64,000 bases of DNA. Origin: Elusimicrobiota bacterium. GTDB taxonomy: Bacteria > Elusimicrobiota > Elusimicrobia > JACQPE01. Location of the stretch: NCBI GenBank assembly GCA_016180815.1, contig JACPAN010000005.1, forward strand, positions 62,001-126,000. Direction: 5' to 3'. Made by a program: the position numbers and the translations under genes. Positions 58,076-64,000 of this stretch are shown here, one piece after another; position 1 is the stretch's first letter, and each line of letters opens with the position of its first letter. The notes beneath the pieces were generated by a model. It saw nothing but the letters and a program-made list of their open reading frames with translations, was not told the origin of the DNA and made no database searches.

Positions 58076-59140
58076 CTAGCGCTCCTTGAAAGAAATTTTG
58101 TGAACCAGGTCGACGACCAGTTTCACATTGTCGACCGGCGTATGTTGAAGAATGCCGTGGCCTAGATTGAAAATATGCCCCGGCCGTTCATCGGCCTCGT
58201 CTAAAATCGTGCGCACGCGGCGCTCGATATATTCGTGAGGGCCGAATAAAGCGGCGGGATCGAGATTGCCTTGAACGGCGGTTTCGTAATCCAGGCGCCG
58301 CCAGGCTTCACCGAGTGAAACGCGCCAATCAACGCTGATGACGTCGGCTTGAGTTTTCTTGAGGAGTTCGATGCAGCCGCCCGTGCCTGTGCTGAAATAA
58401 ATCACGGGGACGCTTTGCGCTTGAAGAGCCGCGACAATTTTTCGCACGTGGGGGAGGACGAATTCTTCATAATCGCCGGGCGCCAGGCAGCCGGCCCAGC
58501 TGTCGAAAATCTGGATGATGTCCGCGCCGGCTTGAACCTGGATCAGGCATAAATCGGTGACGGCGCGGCTGAGTTTTTCCATCAGCATGGTCCAGAGAGT
58601 CCGATCTTGGCGCATCAGATTCTTGGTTTTAAGATAGTTGTCTGAGTGTCCCCCTTCGATCAGATAACTGGCCAGGGTAAACGGCGCGCCGGCGAATCCG
58701 ATCAGCGCTTTTTCCGGCGGCAAATTTTTGCGGATCAGGCGCACCGCGTCGGCTGTGAATTTCATTTCTTGCGCGGCGTCGATTTCGGGAATCCTGCGGA
58801 TATCGTCTGGCTCGCGAATTGGATTATGAAAGGCCGGCCCCTCCCCTTCGGTGTATTCCAGCTTAAAGCCCATGGGTTCGGCCAACAGCAAAATGTCCGA
58901 AAATAAAATCGCGGCGTCAACGCCTAACTTGCCGACGGGATCAATCGTCACCTGCGCCGCCAATTCCGGCGTCTTGGCGATTTCCTTGATCGTCCATTTT
59001 TTCCTGACTTTGCGGTACTCTTCCATGTAGCGCCCAGCCTGGCGCATGAACCAGACGGGCGTCCGCTCTGTCTTTTGCCCGCGGCAGGCTTGAACCACTA
59101 GCGGGTTCTTCTTGATCGCCGGCGGATGCTTAATGTTCAT
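58076..59140 (-). CDS. hemE: uroporphyrinogen decarboxylase
   Basis: 354 residues, standard length. RTPVWFMRQAGRYMEEYRKV with the substrate-binding arginines, ILFSDILLLAEPMGFKLEYT with the catalytic Asp, and the ending HIFNLGHGILQHTPVDNVK are all intact. It converts uroporphyrinogen III to coproporphyrinogen III. The start overlaps the upstream lipoprotein gene by four bases, which makes this haem pair part of an unusual operon with secreted proteins. Confidence 0.97.
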   Translation of the reverse strand: MNIKHPPAIKKNPLVVQACRGQKTERTPVWFMRQAGRYMEEYRKVRKKWTIKEIAKTPELAAQVTIDPVGKLGVDAAILFSDILLLAEPMGFKLEYTEGEGPAFHNPIREPDDIRRIPEIDAAQEMKFTADAVRLIRKNLPPEKALIGFAGAPFTLASYLIEGGHSDNYLKTKNLMRQDRTLWTMLMEKLSRAVTDLCLIQVQAGADIIQIFDSWAGCLAPGDYEEFVLPHVRKIVAALQAQSVPVIYFSTGTGGCIELLKKTQADVISVDWRVSLGEAWRRLDYETAVQGNLDPAALFGPHEYIERRVRTILDEADERPGHIFNLGHGILQHTPVDNVKLVVDLVHKISFKER

Positions 59141-59898
59141 TTGTCAGATGATTCGGGTTTTTCTGGAAACGCCCTCTTTAAATCTTTTTGATTACAAATT
59201 ATAGATTTCTCAAATTCTTCCATGGATTCCAGGGTGTCGCCCGGGCCTGCCGTGTCGCTGAAGCAGTAGCGCTGAACATCGGTATGCCAGCTGACGTTAT
59301 CAGATTCTTGAAAACCAAAATATTTTTTATCGTCAGGACGGAAGTGATCGAATAATCTTATCCCAAAACCCTTATATTCCCCGGAGCGGGCATAATCAAA
59401 AGAGACATAAGGGGTTTTTCTGCCGTTTTCGTCCATTCTTAAAAGTTTATTCCATTGGTCCTTGTCCCATTCGCTAACGACAAGAGTTCTGATTTTGGGC
59501 AGATTGGGCATGGTTTCAATGAAAACAGCCGTTGGTTTTCCGGTGTTGAGAAAATCGTGATAAAGAACGAACGACCTCTCGTTAAGAGCCCAGGGATAAG
59601 GCTTAATTGAACCCGGAGGACTTTCTTTGGCTTCGGGAAAAATTGCGAGGATATAATTCTTCCAATCCTCAGCCGAGCGGATGGCGCGCTCGTGCAGTTG
59701 GAGATACCTTTTTTCCCCAAATCTGGTTCTGTCGGCATTTTTCCAGTCCTCTTCGGATTTGTATAGACCCCCGCTGGGGGTGATGATCAAACCCTTTTTT
59801 GAGGACGAAAAAAGATCATGGATTTTATCTTCCACCTTTGAGCAGGAAACAAGGGCCGCCGCAAGGATCAAAAACAAAATTTTTGAATTTTTTATCAT
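59137..59898 (-). CDS. lipoprotein of unknown family
   Basis: 253 residues. A lipobox signal (ILFLILAAALVSC) precedes a polar mature part with repeated Trp/Lys motifs (LYKSEEDWKNADRTRFGEKR; AIRSAEDWKNYILAIFPE), a weak internal duplication around E-DWKN. No known domain recognised. GGAGGAAGG provides a strong Shine-Dalgarno. It overlaps the NlpC/P60 gene and hemE by four bases each. Confidence 0.78.
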   Translation of the reverse strand: MIKNSKILFLILAAALVSCSKVEDKIHDLFSSSKKGLIITPSGGLYKSEEDWKNADRTRFGEKRYLQLHERAIRSAEDWKNYILAIFPEAKESPPGSIKPYPWALNERSFVLYHDFLNTGKPTAVFIETMPNLPKIRTLVVSEWDKDQWNKLLRMDENGRKTPYVSFDYARSGEYKGFGIRLFDHFRPDDKKYFGFQESDNVSWHTDVQRYCFSDTAGPGDTLESMEEFEKSIICNQKDLKRAFPEKPESSDK

Positions 59899-61367
59899 CG
59901 GCCTTCCTCCAAACCGCGCATTCTCAGAGAATCGGCAAAGTGGTGCGGTTCGGTGCGGCGAGGGCCAGTTCTTGGTTGAATTATTCTATGCCATTGGCCG
60001 TTTTGAAAAGTAAAAGTCCAAGGATTTTGTTCCTGTTGAATTGTGCAACTTATTTCATCAAACGTGACGCTCGGCGCACACTTCCCTTCAATTTCCATAT
60101 CAGAAGACACGTGGTGATTGCGTCTGTATTCCCTGGTTTCCTCATAGGTGGTCAACTCTCTTCCGTCATGAGTTCTGATCCGAGGGGTACCATTGGCGTG
60201 AATAACGGTACATTCCATGGTATGAGCGCCGGTTCGTCGGCAGTCTTGGATGAATCCAATGTGGTTAATGCTGCCGGAATTTTCTCTGAAGAAAATGTCG
60301 CCCGGCTGAGGCATCTCACCATCAGCAAGTACGGCATTTAGACGGCGGGCCTCTTGGAAATAACCATCAGCGTTTCTTTTCTTACCTGTAGGCTGACGCC
60401 CAAAAAGAATCTGATAAGCGAATCCGCTGCAATCTAAACCGCCGGGAGCGCTTTTAAGAGCGCAGCCATTCCAGCCATAAGGCTGGCCACGAAAAGCTTG
60501 GGCTGATCGCACAGTTAAATCGCGGATTGCCCTGGCTCTTTCCGATGATATGCGCGCGGGTTGGCTTGCTTTCTCTATTGCTTCTTGCGTACTCGCGGTA
60601 TCCGCTTTTGATCGGGAGTTTCCCCTTGGGCTAGGTGGCGGGGTAGCGGGAAGCGATTGAATCCTTGATCGCTCCATACGCTGTCTCATCTGAGCCTCTC
60701 TGGCCACGCCTTCGCTAATATTGCGGATGGTTTCCTCATCAATTCGAGGCGCGGGCTGCCCGGCGCTCCCTGATCCGGACCGGCTTCTTGCTGCCGGACG
60801 CCGGTTCGCACGATCCCCGGGAGCCGGGACCGCAGGATTGCGCAACAGCCTGTTTATTCTCTCGCGTTCCCGTTGAATTCGTTCCTCTTCGCCACGCTGC
60901 AACGCTCTGTTTCGCTCCGCGTCAAGAACATCGATTTGTTGACGCAAACTTGGTTCCAACGTCGGACGGCGCAATAAATTCGGGGATATAACCGGGGTTC
61001 TGGGAGCAAGAGAAGTTCCCGGGCCTGGGCTGGAGCCGGAATTCCTTGACGAAGGAGACGGGATGGGACCGGCAGGCGACGGGCTTGGGTTAGGTCTGGA
61101 TTGACTGGATGATCCGCCGTTGACCAGATGATCGTAATACCTGGGTGAAGACGGGTGCGGGGTGCCGGTGACGCTTTCGTAATGCTGCCGGGCTCTTTGG
61201 CGGCGGGCCTCTTCCTCAGCCTGTCTTCTGGCTTCATCCCTGCGCCGTTGAGTCTCCTCCAAATTGGCTTGGTCCCTGGGCACGGGGCGGGCAGCGCCGT
61301 CATCCTGGGCAAAAATAGGCAAAGCAGACAATGAAATAATGGCCGCCCAAAGCGATATTTTTATCAT
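59895..61367 (-). CDS. secreted NlpC/P60 (C40) peptidase with long Pro/Ser/Arg-rich region
   Basis: 490 residues. Signal peptide (KISLWAAIISLSALPIFAQ), then about 260 disordered residues rich in Pro, Ser and Arg. A C-terminal NlpC/P60 domain follows (about 300-420) with the catalytic Cys in GGLDCSGFAYQILFG and the His in GSINHIGFIQDC. Such domains cut gamma-D-Glu-diamino-acid bonds of peptidoglycan. About 70 extra residues follow with two Cys (CAPSVTFDEISC). It is in the transcript with the downstream lipoprotein gene and hemE-hemH. Confidence 0.86.
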   Translation of the reverse strand: MIKISLWAAIISLSALPIFAQDDGAARPVPRDQANLEETQRRRDEARRQAEEEARRQRARQHYESVTGTPHPSSPRYYDHLVNGGSSSQSRPNPSPSPAGPIPSPSSRNSGSSPGPGTSLAPRTPVISPNLLRRPTLEPSLRQQIDVLDAERNRALQRGEEERIQRERERINRLLRNPAVPAPGDRANRRPAARSRSGSGSAGQPAPRIDEETIRNISEGVAREAQMRQRMERSRIQSLPATPPPSPRGNSRSKADTASTQEAIEKASQPARISSERARAIRDLTVRSAQAFRGQPYGWNGCALKSAPGGLDCSGFAYQILFGRQPTGKKRNADGYFQEARRLNAVLADGEMPQPGDIFFRENSGSINHIGFIQDCRRTGAHTMECTVIHANGTPRIRTHDGRELTTYEETREYRRNHHVSSDMEIEGKCAPSVTFDEISCTIQQEQNPWTFTFQNGQWHRIIQPRTGPRRTEPHHFADSLRMRGLEEGR

Positions 61368-61418
61368 GGTTATGACGGTGGGAACTATTTTAGCAATTAG
61401 ATTTTTTGCTGGTTTTCG

Positions 61419-62096
61419 TCAGTACGGCCGGTCGTTTTGACAGACCGAGGATTGGGCTTGCTCCCAATATTGACCGTTGATGATGCCGTCGTAGCGTTCA
61501 TGGGTGCGGCGTTCCTCGATCTCTTCGGCCGTAAAAATTTCGGGCATTTGTTCGGCCTGCGTTCGGGCCAAGGCCGCGGCCTGTTCGATTTCTTCGGCAG
61601 ACGAAGGGTCAACGATGGCTTCGATCACATTGCCGATGCCCAGGGTCATTAAGCCGAGCATGGCATCGCGGCGTTCGCGAGGGCGTCGAGCGGCAGTTTC
61701 TCGATGGGCGACGAAGCGTTCTCGGTTGACGATTTGGTACCTGCGTTGAAAGCGTTTCCTGGTTTCAATAAGGCAGGAAGCGCGGCACCAGCGTTCACCC
61801 CAGTCGTTTTCCCTGCAGGTGCCGAGCACCGGAGTTCTGGTTTGTGTTTCTTCAAGAAGGGTTTCATCAAGCAAAACCGTGCCGTCAGGCCGCACTGGGC
61901 CCGCTGGGGTGCGGCGTTGGATCAATGTTGTGCGTGCGGCGTTGGGACGAATCCGCGGTTGATCGCCGAAGGCTTCGTTGATGCTGCGCTCCATCCGCGT
62001 ATGGTCCCGGCCGCAGAGATCGCAGGCAGCGCCGGGCGGATTCCCCCAGGCGAGCATCGGGAACAAAAGAACGATACAGGCTAAAAGCCTTGTCAC
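61419..62096 (-). CDS. exported Arg/Glu-rich protein with Cys pairs, unknown
   Basis: 225 residues from GTG. Signal peptide TRLLACIVLLFPMLAWGNPP, a CDLCGRDH motif, then VLGTCRENDWGERWCRASC and a long Glu/Arg-rich helix with one moderately hydrophobic patch (AMLGLMTLGIGNVIEAIVD). It is upstream of the P60 gene and downstream of the double-dyad operator at 62132-62170. No family recognised. Confidence 0.68.
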   Translation of the reverse strand: MTRLLACIVLLFPMLAWGNPPGAACDLCGRDHTRMERSINEAFGDQPRIRPNAARTTLIQRRTPAGPVRPDGTVLLDETLLEETQTRTPVLGTCRENDWGERWCRASCLIETRKRFQRRYQIVNRERFVAHRETAARRPRERRDAMLGLMTLGIGNVIEAIVDPSSAEEIEQAAALARTQAEQMPEIFTAEEIEERRTHERYDGIINGQYWEQAQSSVCQNDRPY

Positions 62097-62131
62097 GATT
62101 TAATTATGGCCTGCCCTAGCCTGCGGACCTA

Positions 62132-62170
62132 GGGCCTTTGGTCCCGATTTTATACTAGGACTATGGTCCC
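62132..62170. promoter_or_regulatory. double-dyad operator-like element, second instance
   Basis: GGGCCTTTGGTCCC (62132-62145) and AGGACTATGGTCCC (62157-62170) flank an 11-bp AT-rich spacer (GATTTTATACT). The architecture and sequence match 14477-14514. The first copy is an imperfect dyad. Here too a divergent pair of genes, one for an exported protein, flanks the site. Confidence 0.7.
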
Positions 62171-62177
62171 TAATGGT

Positions 62178-62195
62178 CTGTGCTCAAAAGCACAG
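62178..62195 (+). other. 7-bp-stem hairpin followed by T5
   Basis: CTGTGCT and AGCACAG pair perfectly around CAAA, and TGGCATTTTT follows. It lies between the operator and the plus-strand gene at 62249, so it could attenuate that transcript or be a protein-binding dyad. Confidence 0.5.
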
Positions 62196-62248
62196 TGGCA
62201 TTTTTCTCATTTGTCCCTTACAATTAAGCCAGTCTGGGGGTTAAGGCA

Positions 62249-63157
62249 ATGAAGTCTTGGCTATTGGGGCAGTTCGAAAGGCTCAAGCAATTCCGGGTCT
62301 TTTTAGTCGTTTTTATGGTTTTGCACCGGCCGACTTGGGGTAATTTAAGAGTTCGGGAAATAGTCGTGACTCTATTAGCTTTGCTCGGCCTGATTCAAAT
62401 CAGTTTCGGCGCCAAGCATGTTTTTCTTCGGGCCGTCAACGCCGTCTTTGTCCCGGCTCAACCCGATATCCAGATGCAGACTCAACCGCAAGAATCCATC
62501 ATGAAACCTCCGGAAGCGGCGCCTTCATCGGCGAAACAGGAGGCCGTGGATTTGCCCGAGGTCCCTCCGGTTACTTCTTCTTCCGGCGATGGTGATTTGG
62601 AGCAACTGTTCCAAGGCTATGAAAAAGATGCTTTGTCTCAATTCGGGAACGAACCCGAGTCCGCGCAGAAGGAATTGCCCCTGCCGCCCACCGTTGAAGA
62701 TTCCCACAACGGCCCTCAATTGCTTGGAAACGTCCGCGAGGATGTCTCTTTGTCCTTGCCTTTGGCCGATGCGCCTCAGAGGCCTGTTGCGGGCGAAACA
62801 ATCGCGCTTCAGGACCGTTCCGAGTCCCGGCCGGTCGAACGGATTCATACATTTGGGTGGCACCGCAATTACACGGATATCGTGCTTTGTTTTTTAGGCA
62901 CGGTCGGATTCGGCGTCGGCATCGCCAAGCTGTTGATCATGGGCAACGCTCCGTCGCTTCTTCGATTCTTGAACTGCTGCGTTTTAATGGGATTGTTTTT
63001 GCGTTCGTTGTATTGTTTTGTATCGACCAGCGTCCAATCGGATATCTTCCAGTTTATCGGCGTGGCTTTGGTTTTCATCAGCGGGATCATTATGATCAAG
63101 GGCTTCAGCTCGAGCTATGCTTTCGGCGCATCCCAGAGTTCGGCCCGGCGGTTTTAA
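62249..63157 (+). CDS. membrane protein with N-terminal anchor, acidic Pro-rich loop and C-terminal transmembrane bundle
   Basis: 302 residues. One hydrophobic segment (IVVTLLALLGLIQISFGAKH) is followed by about 140 polar residues rich in Pro, Glu and Gln, then three to four segments (DIVLCFLGTVGFGVGIAKLL; LNCCVLMGLFLRSLYCFV; IFQFIGVALVFISGIIMIKG). No family recognised. A GGGGGTTAAGG Shine-Dalgarno precedes the ATG. Its end overlaps the FHA gene by four bases in convergent orientation. Confidence 0.72.
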   Translation: MKSWLLGQFERLKQFRVFLVVFMVLHRPTWGNLRVREIVVTLLALLGLIQISFGAKHVFLRAVNAVFVPAQPDIQMQTQPQESIMKPPEAAPSSAKQEAVDLPEVPPVTSSSGDGDLEQLFQGYEKDALSQFGNEPESAQKELPLPPTVEDSHNGPQLLGNVREDVSLSLPLADAPQRPVAGETIALQDRSESRPVERIHTFGWHRNYTDIVLCFLGTVGFGVGIAKLLIMGNAPSLLRFLNCCVLMGLFLRSLYCFVSTSVQSDIFQFIGVALVFISGIIMIKGFSSSYAFGASQSSARRF

Positions 63158-63849
63158 GGTTTTTTCAAATCGAATCGAAACGTCGTTCCGCTGATTTCAA
63201 TCATATCTCCTTCATGCAGCAGTTCGCGTTCCTGGACATTGGCGCCGTTTAATTTGGGGTAGCCGGGTTTCAACGCGATCAAGAAATAGCCTTCGGGGCG
63301 GCGCGCGATCATGGCCGCGACTTCCGGAGTGAACATGCCGCCTTTAACCGGGATTTGAACCTTCTCCGATTTGCCGATATAAGTGGAGAGTCCATTGAGC
63401 TCGTATTCCGGCTTGTCGACTACGCCGTTGACCACGCTTAATATGCCGGTGGTCTCGGTTTTTGCGGAGGCGGCGGCTGCCTGGGCCATTTGAGCCTGCG
63501 AGGTCTGGCTTAGGGCGACCGTGGCTTCGGGATTGGCCGCCTGAGCGCTGCCGGCGCTCGGACGGTCGTCGATGAAAACAAGCGCGTGTTTTACGATGCC
63601 GATGGCGTCGTTGTTTTTTAAGCCGGCCTTGAGGATTTTTTTCTCATTGACATACGTGCCGTTGGTGGAATTTAAATCTTCGACGAAGAAGACGTCGCTT
63701 TGAAGGTAGATTTTGCAGTGATGCCCGGAAACCGCCGGGTTATCGATGATGATATCGTTGTCGTCTTTGCGGCCCACGGTCATTGAGTCCTTGTTGACCG
63801 GGATTTCTTTTATTATTGCGGCGTTGAATTTAAGAAGGAATTTAGGCAT
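63154..63849 (-). CDS. protein with two FHA-type domains
   Basis: 231 residues. The first FHA domain (1-90) has MTVGRKDDNDIIIDNPAVSG, HHCKIY and NSTNGTYVN, the complete phosphothreonine-binding set. A linker rich in Ala/Gln follows. The C-terminal 85 residues (LSTYIGKSEKVQIPVKGGMF ... KLNGANVQERELLHEGDMIE) are a degenerate FHA with a longer insertion. It lies directly beside a PP2C phosphatase gene, the classic partner in Ser/Thr kinase signalling. Confidence 0.88.
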   Translation of the reverse strand: MPKFLLKFNAAIIKEIPVNKDSMTVGRKDDNDIIIDNPAVSGHHCKIYLQSDVFFVEDLNSTNGTYVNEKKILKAGLKNNDAIGIVKHALVFIDDRPSAGSAQAANPEATVALSQTSQAQMAQAAAASAKTETTGILSVVNGVVDKPEYELNGLSTYIGKSEKVQIPVKGGMFTPEVAAMIARRPEGYFLIALKPGYPKLNGANVQERELLHEGDMIEISGTTFRFDLKKP

Positions 63850-63852
63850 GGC

Positions 63853-64000
63853 TTATGACCTCCGGCCGTCCGCCGCAGCCGGGCGTTGATTTTTAGATTT
63901 CGCAAATTTGGATTTCAGATTTTGAATAAACGAGGCTTTTTCGATCAGCGCCACGATCACGCTGACATTGTCTTTGCCGCCCGCTGCATTGGCGGCCTCA
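63853..64000 (-). CDS. PP2C-type Ser/Thr phosphatase, C-terminal 49 codons (cut by window edge)
   Basis: The last 49 codons of a gene entering from the right edge. EAANAAGGKDNVSVIVALIE is the terminal PP2C motif (the GGxDN metal/phosphate site), followed by a basic tail. Its stop is four bases from the FHA gene start, so the two are co-transcribed. Only the C-terminus is visible. Confidence 0.85.
   Translation of the reverse strand, partial: EAANAAGGKDNVSVIVALIEKASFIQNLKSKFAKSKNQRPAAADGRRS

Overview
The window looks like chromosome from a diderm (Gram-negative type), uncultured bacterium of moderately high GC. It encodes outer-membrane barrels, a TolC-type channel, lipoproteins with lipoboxes and a PorV/PorQ-like protein. 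GTG and TTG starts are frequent and short gene overlaps are very common. The hisC-cmk-plsC-S1 order, the many TIGR02147-like and secreted proteins of unknown family and the overall style are compatible with Elusimicrobiota or a neighbouring phylum. That placement is an inference, not something shown by a marker gene.

Layout. 0.1-6.4 kb: an M16 peptidase, an AtoE-type short-chain fatty acid transporter enclosed by a 34-bp inverted repeat, and a large exported barrel-like protein. 6.5-7.6 kb: an XRE/nucleotidyltransferase toxin-antitoxin-like pair with a textbook promoter and a palindromic operator. 7.6-14.4 kb (minus strand): response regulator, GT39-like membrane protein, ROK sugar kinase, BsuPI/ASH-like secreted protein, subtilase, a membrane protein and a secreted thioredoxin-like protein. 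14.6-18.6 kb: pyrD-pyrF-pyrE-purM plus a secreted staphylococcal-type nuclease. 18.7-28.8 kb: a trehalose module (membrane sensor-OtsA fusion, LMW phosphatase/ArsC-like protein, DUF5752-like protein, TreT) followed by a heavy-metal RND efflux module with no visible adaptor gene. 28.9-38.3 kb: ABC exporter, tRNA-Leu(CAA), HAD hydrolase, cyclophilin, deoxynucleoside kinase, YfiH, HemD, inositol monophosphatase, a YdjM-like protein and a DUF885 peptidase.

38.4-45.7 kb is the most unusual region. Two paralogous TIGR02147-like regulators each face away from a string of small genes for signal-peptide-bearing, C-terminally membrane-embedded, glycine-rich proteins of no recognised family. The two divergent control regions align without gaps over about 100 bp, and members of the two gene strings are paralogous. 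I regard this as the best candidate for an undescribed system.

45.7-54.7 kb returns to housekeeping: a PorV-like protein, hisC, cmk, plsC, an S1-domain protein, a TPR protein and a giant gluzincin/propeller/barrel protein. An approximately 0.8-kb T-rich non-coding stretch follows. 55.5-64 kb: a glucosidase-like (alpha/alpha)6 protein, a response regulator, hemH-hemE within a minus-strand operon of secreted proteins including an NlpC/P60 peptidase, an FHA protein and the C-terminus of a PP2C phosphatase.

Recurring regulatory themes seen directly: several start codons lie only 5-7 bases after a -10-like box (candidate leaderless mRNAs); a double-dyad operator occurs at two distant divergent promoters; and a hairpin-switch leader precedes otsA. 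Haem genes (hemD, hemE, hemH), pyrimidine genes (pyrD, pyrF, pyrE, cmk) and nucleotide salvage (dNK) indicate a reasonably autotrophic biosynthetic lifestyle.
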